From Bryobacterales bacterium (GTDB taxonomy: Bacteria; Acidobacteriota; Terriglobia; Bryobacterales; Bryobacteraceae), in NCBI GenBank assembly GCA_003136575.1, contig PLEX01000193.1, forward strand, positions 1 through 41,249: DNA of 41,249 nt, given 5' to 3'. Both the position numbers and the translations under genes were made by a program. Shown piece by piece: positions 23,253 to 31,049 of this stretch. A model generated the notes under the pieces. That model did no database searches and was not told the origin of the DNA. It was given only the letters and a program-made list of their open reading frames with translations. The first letter of the stretch is position 1; each line of letters opens with the position of its first letter.

Positions 23253-23978
23253 TTACCGTCCGGATTGCGTGGGCGCGGAGACAGCCGACAGCGTGATCGT
23301 GGTGTCGACCTTGGCATTTGACGTCGTCGATTCCACAATGACCGTCCCGGTGGCGCATCCGAGAGCCGCCAATTGGAGGGGGTCCGGCAGCGCTTCGTGC
23401 TGCAGGATCAGATACGTATGGGTGGGAATCGTGAAAGCCAGAACGCTGATGGCGGAAGAACCCGAGAGCGACGCGGACGTCAGTAGCGCCTTGTACGTGG
23501 AGCTGAGGGTGCTCCAGCCGGCCGCGATGGCCGCGAGTTGAACTACCGCTAACCCGCCGCGCACGACCTTACTTGAGGTCGACGAGCCCTGCGCTCCGGA
23601 GATGACCGACAGGGCCGCATCCTGCGGCAAAAGAACGACGCCGGAGAGCCGTGTTTGTTGCGCCGCCAGGGCGAGCGGGATTGTGAGCGGCGAATTGGTC
23701 TGATTGCAGGCGACTACGTTCGCAGCATGGTAAGTGGCTGGGAGTTTGCCGAACATCGCCGTGGTGGTCTGAGGCGAGAGAAGGTCGGCGGTGACGTGGA
23801 TCTGCTGGGCGGAAACGGAAGCGGCCAGGATGGCGGCCAACGCCAATAGTCTGGCCGCAAATAGGGTCGGAGTTCCCGGCCATGTCGGGCCGGCGGTTTG
23901 TACTATCGGAGTTTCGGCGTCAAGCCAGGTCCGGTTGTCGATATTGCCGTTTTCGTTAAATCGGCGTTGAAGTGTCAT
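23253..23978 (-). CDS. Exported protein of unknown function
   Basis: A 241-residue protein with an unusually long N-terminal segment (about 38 residues) before a hydrophobic stretch (LFAARLLALAAILAASVSAQ), giving a signal peptide or, less likely, an anchor. The mature part, QIHVTADLLSPQTTTAMFG, is Ala/Ser/Thr/Leu-rich with predicted beta strands and a hydrophobic segment GLAVVQLAAIAAGW near residues 150-163. It ends with ATGTVIVESTTSNAKVDTTITLSAV. No family is recognised. It reads divergently from the Sel1-repeat gene and is not part of the efflux operon, which is 240 bp away on the same strand. Confidence 0.55.
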   Translation of the reverse strand: MTLQRRFNENGNIDNRTWLDAETPIVQTAGPTWPGTPTLFAARLLALAAILAASVSAQQIHVTADLLSPQTTTAMFGKLPATYHAANVVACNQTNSPLTIPLALAAQQTRLSGVVLLPQDAALSVISGAQGSSTSSKVVRGGLAVVQLAAIAAGWSTLSSTYKALLTSASLSGSSAISVLAFTIPTHTYLILQHEALPDPLQLAALGCATGTVIVESTTSNAKVDTTITLSAVSAPTQSGR

Positions 23979-24188
23979 CTTTGTTCGCTCCCGTGTTGCT
24001 CTTGTCGTTATTCTTTTCGTGTAGTGTCCCTACGCTCTGGAAATAACATGCCGCGGAAGAGCTGGAATGCTAAGTGGCTGTAGAATCAACGAAAGAATGT
24101 TGTGACTGGAAATTGTGGATCCTTTGTTTGCGGGCGAAGGGGCTACTCAGAACCGGGCTGAATCCTCCACGGATCATCGAACCGTCGA

Positions 24189-24201
24189 TATAATCGGCCT
24201 G
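24189..24201 (+). promoter_or_regulatory. TATAAT minus-10 element, 6 nt before GTG (leaderless start)
   Basis: A perfect TATAAT consensus (24189-24194) lies 6 nt before the GTG start at 24201 and there is no Shine-Dalgarno sequence, so the transcript probably begins at the start codon. No minus-35 box stands out. Confidence 0.6.
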
Positions 24202-25643
24202 TGACGTGGCCGCGCGTTTTCCTGATTTCGGGCGCTTTGCTGGCGATGTACGTCGCTGCCCACGCCCAGACGTCGCAGAGCGCTTTGCAATCGGCCAGAG
24301 CGGCGGCGGAACGCGGCATCGCGGCCGGGCAGCTCTATATGGGTGAGAGCTATCGCGACGGAGATGGCGTCACCCAGGACTACAAAGAAGCGGCGCGGTG
24401 GTTCCGGCTGGCGGCCGATCAGGGCAGCGCGCTGGCGCAGTTCAACCTCGGCTACCTCTATTACGTCGGGCAGGGCGTCCCGCAGGACCACAAAGAAGCC
24501 GTCCATTGGTATCAGCTCGCGGCCGAGCAGGGGATCGATCTTGCGCAGAACAACCTCGCCTTCAGCTACCGCAACGGCGATGGCGTGGACAAAGATCTCA
24601 AGGAAGCCCTCCGCTGGTATCGTATGGCTGCCGACAAAGGGAATGTGATCGCGCAAACCGCGCTTGGCGACTGCTATCACGACGGCGAAGGCGTCATGCA
24701 CGATTTCAGGGAATCTCTGCGCTGGTACCGTTTGGCGGCGGACCGGGGCAATCCTATTGCCCAGTTTCACGTGGCCGAGGCGTACCGCACCGGCGAAGGC
24801 GTCCCCGCCGACAATAAGGAAGCCGCCCGCTGGTATCGGCTATCCGCGGACCAGGGCTACGTTACAGCACAAGCTTTCATGGGCCTTATGCTGCTCGACG
24901 GCCTGGGGGTGCCGCGCGATCCGAAAGAAGCCGCGCGTTTATTCAAGCTGGCGGCCGATCAGGGACACGCGGTGGCGATGTTCAACCTGGCCGATTGCTA
25001 CCGGCTGGGCGAAGGCGTGCCGCGCGATCCGAAAGAGGCCCTCCGGCTTTATCGGTTTCTTGCCGAGCACGACGATCTTCCGGCGCAGACCAATGTCGGC
25101 GTGGCCTATCGGGATGGCGACGGCGTGGAAAGGGACGCTGCGGAAGCCGTGAAATGGTTCCGCCGGGCTGCGGAGAAAGGATATCCGGGAGCGCAGGATA
25201 ACCTGGCGACCGCATACCGCACCGGCGAGGGTGTCGCGCAGGATTACAAAGAAGCCCTGCGGTGGTTTCGGGCCGCGGCCGATCAGATGGACGCCGTCGG
25301 GCAGTTCAATCTGGGCGGCATGTACAGGCGCGGCGAGGGCTTGCCGCAATCCTATTCGGAAGCCGCGAAGTGGTATCGGCTGGCAGCCGACCAGGGCGAT
25401 TCCACCGCGCAGTTGGTGGTGGGGAAAATGTACGCTGTGGGTGAAGGCGTGGCGAAGGATGCAGTGCAGGCCTGGCAATGGCTGGATCTGGCGGCTTCGG
25501 CGGGAGAGGCTGACGCGGCAAAGAACCGCGACGCGGTTGCGGCGACGATGACCGCGGCGCAGATCGCCGATGCCAGAAAGCTTGTGGAGAAATGGAAGGC
25601 CGATCAGGTGGATAGCCAGCCGTTCGGGTTGTTCACGAAATAG
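24201..25643 (+). CDS. Exported Sel1-repeat protein
   Basis: Protein made almost entirely of Sel1-like repeats (about 36 residues each), 480 residues, with a signal peptide (MTWPRVFLISGALLAMYVAAHAQ). Eleven repeats are visible through the recurring (A/S)YRxGxGV and DxKEAxRWxxLAADxG, from about residue 50 to 440. Sel1 repeats are alpha-helical solenoids that mediate protein-protein contacts in the envelope, often in signalling or cell-surface assemblies; no enzymatic domain is present. GTG start behind a perfect TATAAT. The next gene, a DUF1648 membrane protein, begins two bases after its stop and is likely cotranscribed. Confidence 0.9.
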   Translation: MTWPRVFLISGALLAMYVAAHAQTSQSALQSARAAAERGIAAGQLYMGESYRDGDGVTQDYKEAARWFRLAADQGSALAQFNLGYLYYVGQGVPQDHKEAVHWYQLAAEQGIDLAQNNLAFSYRNGDGVDKDLKEALRWYRMAADKGNVIAQTALGDCYHDGEGVMHDFRESLRWYRLAADRGNPIAQFHVAEAYRTGEGVPADNKEAARWYRLSADQGYVTAQAFMGLMLLDGLGVPRDPKEAARLFKLAADQGHAVAMFNLADCYRLGEGVPRDPKEALRLYRFLAEHDDLPAQTNVGVAYRDGDGVERDAAEAVKWFRRAAEKGYPGAQDNLATAYRTGEGVAQDYKEALRWFRAAADQMDAVGQFNLGGMYRRGEGLPQSYSEAAKWYRLAADQGDSTAQLVVGKMYAVGEGVAKDAVQAWQWLDLAASAGEADAAKNRDAVAATMTAAQIADARKLVEKWKADQVDSQPFGLFTK

Positions 25644-25645
25644 CT

Positions 25646-26119
25646 ATGGAAACGCAACGTAGCACTTTCGATTGGTTTCTCGAAGGCCTGTCCGGCGCCG
25701 CGCTGCTGGCTGCGATCGGCGATGTCGCCCTGCATTGGAGCATCCTGCCCCAACGAATACCCACGCATTTCGACGCTGCGGGTAATCCGAACGGATGGGG
25801 CGGCAAGAGCATGTTGCTGTTTCTTCTCGCCACAACCGTTGCGGTCGCGATAGTACTGACTGCGGCGGAGAAATACCAGCGGCTCATCAATATTCCAATG
25901 AGCGTGGACCGGGATTCGCCTCAGGCCCGGCATCTGCTCCGCAGCATGATGATCGCGCTCAAGGCGGTCATCGTCCTCATATTCTTCTGGATCGTGGACG
26001 TTACGATGCGAACGGCGCTCGGTGAAGCGCGCGGACTCGGGCGGGCGTTCCTGCCGCTTTTTCTCGCCGGGCTGCTGCTCCCGCTGGTTTATTATCTTAC
26101 GAAGCTGAGCCGGCAGTAA
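25646..26119 (+). CDS. DUF1648 domain membrane protein
   Basis: A 157-residue integral membrane protein. After a first hydrophobic segment (GAALLAAIGDVALHWSILP) comes the family signature IPTHFDAAGNPNGWGGKS (residues about 38-55), then three further membrane helices (MLLFLLATTVAVAIVL, ALKAVIVLIFFWIVDV, AFLPLFLAGLLLPLVYYL). Function of the family is unknown; in Firmicutes some members are linked to lantibiotic immunity or signalling (SdpI-like). It starts two bases after the Sel1-repeat gene. The last 23 bp overlap the stop region of the convergent FAD-oxidase gene. Confidence 0.85.
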   Translation: METQRSTFDWFLEGLSGAALLAAIGDVALHWSILPQRIPTHFDAAGNPNGWGGKSMLLFLLATTVAVAIVLTAAEKYQRLINIPMSVDRDSPQARHLLRSMMIALKAVIVLIFFWIVDVTMRTALGEARGLGRAFLPLFLAGLLLPLVYYLTKLSRQ

Positions 26120-27488
26120 TCGGCGCGGCAAACAGCGTTCCCCGCCCCAGCAGCCACTGCGGATCGAGCCTGTGCTTGACGGCTTTCATCGCCCCGATCT
26201 GTTCGCCCGAAAACTGCAAGGGAAGAAAGTCCCGCTTCCGCTTTCCCAGCCCGTGTTCGGCGGACACGGTTCCGCCCAACTCGACCGCCTTGCGCGCGAA
26301 TTCCGTCATCAGGCGAATCGCGATCTTCCATTCCGCGTCGTTCGCGGCGAGGAAGTTGGCGTGGACGTGAGCGTCGCCGATATGCCCGAAGATGTTGCAC
26401 TGTCCCGGGAACTCCCGGTCGATGGTTTCGCGATAGAACCGCAGCATCTCGCGATTCTTCGCGACGGGAACCGCGAAGTCCGTGCCGACGGTTGTGAGTC
26501 CGCGCTGCCGGGCGAGGTCGTTGACTGCTTCGGGCAACGCGTGGCGGAACTTCCGGAAACGTTCACGATCCGCCGCCGAGGTGGCGAACCAGGAGCCGTC
26601 GATCAGGGCTGCGGAAACCTTCAGGCGCGCCAGCCACGCGTCTTCCGCATCCTCGTTTTCCTCCGGTTCCTGCTCGGTCAGAATGGCCGCGCGGGCGTCG
26701 CGAGGCATTTCGGGATACCGGGAACGAACCATGTCGAGCGAACCGGCATCGACATATTCAAGCATGCGCAAACCCGGCACGGACCGCCACGCGTCCACGG
26801 CATCGAGAGCGGATTCGTCGGAATCGAAAAACACGACGCCGGTGAACAGATGGTTCGGCAGAGGAAGCAGCGCCACCTCGACCTCCGTAACAATGCCAAG
26901 CGTGCCTTCCGAGCCGATGAACAGATCGATGTAATCCATGCCATCGCGCATGTAATAGCCGGCGGTGTTCTTGCGAACGTCCGGCGCCGGGTTTGGCGGA
27001 ATTTCAAACGGCGGTTTCTCGCCGCGCCGCAGCGCGAGCACTTCACCGTTCGCCAGAACGACGCGGAGCGCGCGAACGTGTCGCCTTGTATCGCGATAAC
27101 GAAAACTGCGCGAACCGCTGGCGTTGGTCGCTACCGTTCCCCCGATCGCCGCGCTGTACTCGGTCGGATCCGGACCGTAAAACTGCTTCGAGGGCGCGGC
27201 GGCAGCCTGGATGGACGTGAGAGACGCACCCGCCCCGCAGACGGCATAACCTTCGTGCACGTCGATGCCGTTCAGTTTTTCCAGTGAGACCAGCCAGCCG
27301 CCATCCGGAACTCGGCCGCCGGTGAGTCCCGAGCCACCGCCGGAAATCGTGACGGGGACGCCTGTGGCCGATGCGCGCCTCATAATGTCGATCACGGCGT
27401 TTTCGTTTTCGGGAAGGAGCAGTTCGTCGGCGCGGCCGCGATAGCCGGAAGCGTCGGCAAGGTATGGCGAATCGGGGGCGATGTGCAT
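26097..27488 (-). CDS. FAD-linked oxidase (GlcD/D-lactate dehydrogenase type)
   Basis: A 463-residue flavoprotein that oxidises a 2-hydroxy acid such as glycolate or D-lactate. The FAD-binding domain (PCMH type) begins with PENENAVIDIMRRASATGVPVTISGGGSGLTGG and continues with AIGGTVATNASGSRSFRYRD, GYYMRDGMDYIDLFIGSEGTLGIVTEVEV. The C-terminal FAD-oxidase domain shows the metal/substrate-site pattern GHIGDAHVHANFL and VSAEHGLGKRKRDFL. No signal peptide and no Fe-S cluster motifs, so it corresponds to GlcD without a GlcF-like partner nearby. The start at ATG 27488 has no strong ribosome site. The stop end overlaps the convergent DUF1648 gene by 23 bp. Confidence 0.92.
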   Translation of the reverse strand: MHIAPDSPYLADASGYRGRADELLLPENENAVIDIMRRASATGVPVTISGGGSGLTGGRVPDGGWLVSLEKLNGIDVHEGYAVCGAGASLTSIQAAAAPSKQFYGPDPTEYSAAIGGTVATNASGSRSFRYRDTRRHVRALRVVLANGEVLALRRGEKPPFEIPPNPAPDVRKNTAGYYMRDGMDYIDLFIGSEGTLGIVTEVEVALLPLPNHLFTGVVFFDSDESALDAVDAWRSVPGLRMLEYVDAGSLDMVRSRYPEMPRDARAAILTEQEPEENEDAEDAWLARLKVSAALIDGSWFATSAADRERFRKFRHALPEAVNDLARQRGLTTVGTDFAVPVAKNREMLRFYRETIDREFPGQCNIFGHIGDAHVHANFLAANDAEWKIAIRLMTEFARKAVELGGTVSAEHGLGKRKRDFLPLQFSGEQIGAMKAVKHRLDPQWLLGRGTLFAAPITAGSAS

Positions 27489-27565
27489 GCTAAGAATCCA
27501 TATTGCCAGACGCGGGATGCACGGGCCGATTGTGCGATATCATCTGAGGTAAGGGCTTCGTCAAT

Positions 27566-28126
27566 ATGAGTACCGCCGCCGATCTTCGCCTCACCAATGC
27601 CGATATCGAATTGATGCCCGAGGACGGCAACCGCTACGAACTGATCGACGGAGAGCTTTACGTGTCGAGCGCACCCAGCTTCTTTCACCAGACGATATTG
27701 ATGAACATTGCGATCGCTCTCAGCGAGTATCTGCGCCGGAATCCGATCGGTCGCGTAGCGCCTGGGGTTGGGGTGATCTTCGACGACTACAACGGGGTGA
27801 TTCCCGACCTTGTCATTGCGACGCACGGGCGAATGAGCAAGACACTCATTGGAGGCCGTTTTCACGCGGCGCCCGAGATCGTGATCGAGATCCTTTCTCC
27901 GGGCGCTTCCAACCAACGCCGGGACCGGCAAATCAAGCGAAATCTTTATGCGGCGCGCGGCGTCGGGGAGTACTGGGTGGTGGACCCCGAGAATCGAAGC
28001 GTCGAAGTGTATCGCAGGGATGCCGCGGGCGAACTTGTTTTCGACAGAAACATCCCGCAGGACGATAATCTCACCACTGAAATTCTCCCGGAGTTCGCTG
28101 TCCGAGTCGACTCGCTTTTTGTCTGA
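27566..28126 (+). CDS. Uma2 family protein (PD-(D/E)XK nuclease fold)
   Basis: A 186-residue member of the Uma2/DUF820 family, proteins with a restriction-endonuclease-like fold that are numerous in soil bacteria and cyanobacteria and whose cellular role is unsettled. The visible landmarks are EDGNRYELIDGELYVSSAPSF near residues 20-40, GVIFDDYNGVIPDLVIA (the Asp of the PD motif) near 70-87, PEIVIEILSPGASNQRRDRQIKRNLY (E-x-K-type region) near 107-131, and GVGEYWVVDPENRSVEVYR. All the expected acidic residues are present. AGGTAAGGG lies 10-18 nt before the ATG. It stands alone and divergent from the FAD-oxidase gene. Confidence 0.88.
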   Translation: MSTAADLRLTNADIELMPEDGNRYELIDGELYVSSAPSFFHQTILMNIAIALSEYLRRNPIGRVAPGVGVIFDDYNGVIPDLVIATHGRMSKTLIGGRFHAAPEIVIEILSPGASNQRRDRQIKRNLYAARGVGEYWVVDPENRSVEVYRRDAAGELVFDRNIPQDDNLTTEILPEFAVRVDSLFV

Positions 28127-28165
28127 ACCAGGCCTCAGGCAGTCGGCGAACATCTTGATCGACGG

Positions 28166-30232
28166 TCAGTTTTCCGAAGGCCGCTCGATGTGGTCAATGA
28201 CGAGATATTCGCGCGGCGCGCGCGTCGGCTCCAACTTCAGCCCGAGTTCCTGTTCCAGCGCGGTGAAGATGGATGGGCCGGCCGGATCGCCGGCTTGTGG
28301 CGGGTCGTCCGTATTTGTTGGCGCCGACCGGAACGGGGGCAAGTCCTCGCCAGAGAACACCAAACGGTAATCGAACTTGCCGGTGAATCCGGTTTTGTCG
28401 ATGACAATACGGCCTGTTACGGCCGTCAAAGCTGTTGTCAGCTCTTCCATGCCAACATTGCGGGCCATCTCTGTCCTGTTCGGTCCCTTCGGAGCGGTCC
28501 ACATCATAAAGCACTGCCTGGTGTCCTCCGATGGGAAGGGCGGCGCCGGAAATGGGGAGCCTTCGAAATCGGCAGCCACGCAGGGCCCTTGTCTGGCTGG
28601 CTGAAGCTTGGATCCACCCTTGGCCATGGTCAGTGCATAGGCCGTGCCTTCCCTCGTTTCACGGTGGATCTTCAGACGGAATCTGTCTTCGAGCAAAGTC
28701 TGCACCATGGGGCCGAACATCACCGCCAGACTGACGGCCTCCGCGGCTTCAGCGTTGATCGTATACTCGTCGGAATCAATCCAGCCCGGTCCTCCTTCGA
28801 TCTTCGTCAGGATGCTCAGCAATGGCGGTCGGTTTTGGCCATCCGTGAATCGAATGTAGGAATCCCTGATCAGCTCCATCACGGTCACGCAGTCCCTATG
28901 AAAACTCGCGGAAACGCCACCTCGGCCTCTGCCGGCTCGGGGCGAATTTGCGTCGCAGGGGCGGATGGACGCCACGTCGAACTTCGGACGGGCCTGGGGT
29001 GCGGGCTGTGCCGCTGGCGGGCCGATCCGGGGAACTGCCGCTTGCGCTACCATTTTCGGTGCGCTCGGCACGGGTGGCGCAATAGGAGTGGCGGCGGGGA
29101 TCAGCGTTTCCGAGGCTGACCAATCGGATTCCGGCAGGACTGGCGATTGAGCGTGAATCGCCGGCGCATTACCGGCGCCCATCACTGCTGCGACCACCAG
29201 CGCGACTGCCATGGTCGCGCCAACGGAGGCGGGAATCCGGTCCTGCGCCTTCTCGCCCCGTTGCCCCATCAGGCGACGGACTCGTGCCAGCAGTTCGCCT
29301 CCCGTGGCGGCCAGCGCCGGTTCGGGAATGGTCCCGCGCAGTTCCTCAAGCTGAGTCAGAGCGCCCGCGTACACCATCACGTCGCCGCAGACTTCGACGG
29401 CGATATCGTCGCAGCAGTGCTCTCGCTCCTGCCGGATTTGCCGGCTCACCCACCAGACCGCGGGGTGGTAGAACAACAGCGTTTCGATGGCGTTTTGCAA
29501 CAGGTTGACCAGATAGTCGTACCGCCGAACGTGCGCCAGTTCATGCGCCAGGATAGCTCGTAACTGCGCTTGGCTAAGACCCGTGACGGCGGAGAACGGC
29601 AGAAGAATGAACGGACGGATCCAGCCGATCACGGTGGGCACTTCCGCGATGGCGGATATGTACAGGCGCACCGGTTTCGAGATCTCAAGACGCCGCGCGA
29701 TGTTGTCCATGGTTTCGGTCCACGCGGCATTCGCGGGTTCGACACTGCGTTGCCGGAGGAGTTGGACGCGCAGCCATCCGACAACGGTGTACATGGAAAG
29801 AGCGAGCACACCGGCCAGCCAGAGGAAAACGGTCCAGCCCGGGAGTGCGGCGAGGTGCAGCACGGTGAGCCAGTCGGCATCGGACCCCGGGACGATTGCC
29901 GAGCTTGCAGGGAACGCTCTATCGACACCGGCGCTGTCCAGCGGTATCACGATCGAACCGGGAGTGGTGACACGTTGGGAAGGAAATGCCGCCTGCGGGG
30001 ACGACTCGCTCCGAAGTATTGTTGCCACGAAAACGATGGGCATCAGCGACATCACCGTGCAGCCGATGGCGTAGCGCAGCCGCGCAGAGTACGCGCGCGT
30101 CAGCGCAGTCGCTACAAGGAAGGCTCCGGCCAGCAGTGCTCCCTGCCAGATGAAGTGCAGAAGCGCCCGGGCTAGCGCCTGCACCTCGGGGTGGTTGAGA
30201 AATGCGCTCAGCAATGAATGGACAGTCGTCAT
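28166..30232 (-). CDS. BlaR1-type M56 peptidase fused to a TIGR03435 domain
   Basis: Membrane-bound sensor-protease, 688 residues. The N-terminal half is a BlaR1/MecR1-type peptidase: membrane helices at about 28-48, 57-73 and 129-151, then the zinc motif HELAH at residues 230-234 and the downstream QEREHCCDD that supplies the third ligand. A fourth helix (MAVALVVAAVMGAG, 341-354) passes the chain to the periplasm. After a Pro/Ala linker the C-terminal 270 residues form a TIGR03435 domain (from RPKFDVASIRPCD near 415 to EYLVIDHIERPSEN), in the place where BlaR1 carries its penicillin-binding sensor. The gene overlaps blaI by an ATGA. Cleavage of the BlaI-like repressor after ligand sensing is expected by homology; the ligand is unknown. 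Confidence 0.92.
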   Translation of the reverse strand: MTTVHSLLSAFLNHPEVQALARALLHFIWQGALLAGAFLVATALTRAYSARLRYAIGCTVMSLMPIVFVATILRSESSPQAAFPSQRVTTPGSIVIPLDSAGVDRAFPASSAIVPGSDADWLTVLHLAALPGWTVFLWLAGVLALSMYTVVGWLRVQLLRQRSVEPANAAWTETMDNIARRLEISKPVRLYISAIAEVPTVIGWIRPFILLPFSAVTGLSQAQLRAILAHELAHVRRYDYLVNLLQNAIETLLFYHPAVWWVSRQIRQEREHCCDDIAVEVCGDVMVYAGALTQLEELRGTIPEPALAATGGELLARVRRLMGQRGEKAQDRIPASVGATMAVALVVAAVMGAGNAPAIHAQSPVLPESDWSASETLIPAATPIAPPVPSAPKMVAQAAVPRIGPPAAQPAPQARPKFDVASIRPCDANSPRAGRGRGGVSASFHRDCVTVMELIRDSYIRFTDGQNRPPLLSILTKIEGGPGWIDSDEYTINAEAAEAVSLAVMFGPMVQTLLEDRFRLKIHRETREGTAYALTMAKGGSKLQPARQGPCVAADFEGSPFPAPPFPSEDTRQCFMMWTAPKGPNRTEMARNVGMEELTTALTAVTGRIVIDKTGFTGKFDYRLVFSGEDLPPFRSAPTNTDDPPQAGDPAGPSIFTALEQELGLKLEPTRAPREYLVIDHIERPSEN

Positions 30233-30612
30233 TGGATGCCTCTTTCGTGATTCTTAAGGATCTTGCGAATCTCGGCCAACTCCTCCGGCGTCGCCTTTTT
30301 CGTGGCCAGCGCCTGCAGCAACAATCGGCTTGTGGAGCCTTCGAACGCCCGTTCCAGCAGATCCGCCACAAGAGTTCGCTGGGTCTGCTCCCGCGGGACT
30401 CGTGCCTGATAGACATGAGCAAACGGCGACTCATCCCTGGTGACCAGGCCTTTTTCGACCATGATCTGCATGAACTTGAGAACGGTGGTATAGCCGGCCT
30501 TTTTCGTCGCCTCGAGAACCTGCTGAACTTGTTTAACCGTGCTGGGTCCGCGCTGCCAGAGTACGCGGAGGATGGCGAGTTCGGCGTCGGTAGGTTTGGG
30601 CGATTTTTCCAT
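30229..30612 (-). CDS. blaI: BlaI/MecI family transcriptional repressor
   Basis: A 127-residue winged-helix repressor that is normally inactivated by proteolysis through its BlaR1-like partner. The DNA-binding part covers residues 1-75: PTDAELAILRVLWQRGPSTVKQV, then KKAGYTTVLKFMQIMVEKGLVTRDES, the region where the partner protease cuts in staphylococcal BlaI. The C-terminal helices (RTLVADLLERAFEGS, PEELAEIRKILKNH) form the dimer. It precedes the BlaR1-like gene with a 4-bp overlap. Its own promoter region carries palindromes at 30628-30676 that fit autoregulation. Confidence 0.93.
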   Translation of the reverse strand: MEKSPKPTDAELAILRVLWQRGPSTVKQVQQVLEATKKAGYTTVLKFMQIMVEKGLVTRDESPFAHVYQARVPREQTQRTLVADLLERAFEGSTSRLLLQALATKKATPEELAEIRKILKNHERGIQ

Positions 30613-30620
30613 TTGAGCAT

Positions 30621-30676
30621 ATTGTGCTACGAGCTTGTTCGTAAAGTCAACGAATATTTTCGTAATGAATATTCAT
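30621..30676 (-). promoter_or_regulatory. blaI promoter with BlaI-type operators
   Basis: Reading on the minus strand, a perfect palindrome ATGAATATTCAT (30665-30676) is followed by TTACGA-N6-TCGT (30650-30665), the minus-35 box TTGACT (30645-30650), a second TTACGA-N6-TCGTA (30628-30644), and a minus-10-like CACAAT (30621-30626) 18 bp after the minus-35. The two operator copies share the pattern TTACGA-N6-TCGT; one overlaps the minus-35 and one fills the spacer, so a bound repressor would block polymerase. The minus-10 is only 8 nt from the ATG. Confidence 0.72.
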
Positions 30677-30741
30677 CGGGCACGACGTAATCCTAATGAA
30701 GTCGAACGCTCTGACCTATCGGATCGCTATACAATCGAACT

Positions 30742-30882
30742 ATGAGCGTTGCCCGTTACGTCCACTGGCAGGATCGCGGGTTTGGCTCGGCTATTTCGAG
30801 GAGTTTCCGCGATCTTTATGCCGACCTGACCAGCGGTGAGATCGCTGGAATTCGCAGAGTCGCCGAACTGACTCTGGCATGA
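30742..30882 (+). pseudogene. hicB: HicB family antitoxin remnant (internal deletion)
   Basis: A 46-codon open frame that keeps both ends of a short HicB-type antitoxin but not the middle. Residues 1-13 (MSVARYVHWQDRG) and the C-terminal RDLYADLTSGEIAGIRRVAELTLA match the family. The intervening bases encode WLGYFEEFP only in another frame, and the following family segment (roughly DYWTQGETLEELQENL) is missing. One deletion with frame change explains this. A TACAAT hexamer lies exactly 6 nt before the ATG. The TGA overlaps the ATG of the adjoining hicA frame. Identified by motif recollection; it is too short for a standard ORF scan. Confidence 0.6.
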
Positions 30883-31031
30883 AGCCAACGGACCTCATCC
30901 GCAAGCTGGACGAGAGCGGATGTGCTTTCGTACGGCGCGGCGCAAATCACGACTGGTATCGAAATCCCCGAACGGCCGGAGTGCAACCAGTGGCAGAACG
31001 ACGGGACGCCCTCAAAAAACCCGCGAACTGA
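30879..31031 (+). pseudogene. hicA: HicA family toxin remnant, C-terminally truncated
   Basis: Starts at an ATG overlapping the hicB-remnant stop (ATGA). The 50 residues begin MKPTDLIRKLDESGCAFVRR and contain GANHDWYRNPRT, the conserved core of HicA mRNA interferases with the catalytic His. Afterwards the protein diverges (GVQPVAERRDALKKPAN) where complete HicA reads PRHxEIxxxLAxxIxK, so the last strand and helix are lost. The toxin is therefore probably inactive, which fits the damaged antitoxin. It ends 18 bp before the convergent RNase H-fold gene. Confidence 0.62.
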
Positions 31032-31049
31032 CCGGTTCGTTTGGCGAAA

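Noticed and set aside
21774..23321. Plus-strand open frame of 515 codons opposite the TolC gene
   Set aside because: Antisense of a clear TolC homolog; composition is Gly/Arg/Glu-rich without conserved motifs.
26172..27287. Plus-strand open frame of 371 codons opposite the FAD oxidase
   Set aside because: Antisense of a gene with intact FAD-binding motifs; no family resemblance.
30707..30716. Minus-35 box for the hicB remnant promoter
   Set aside because: The best candidate, CTGACC, is only 13 bp before the TACAAT element, too close for a sigma-70 promoter.
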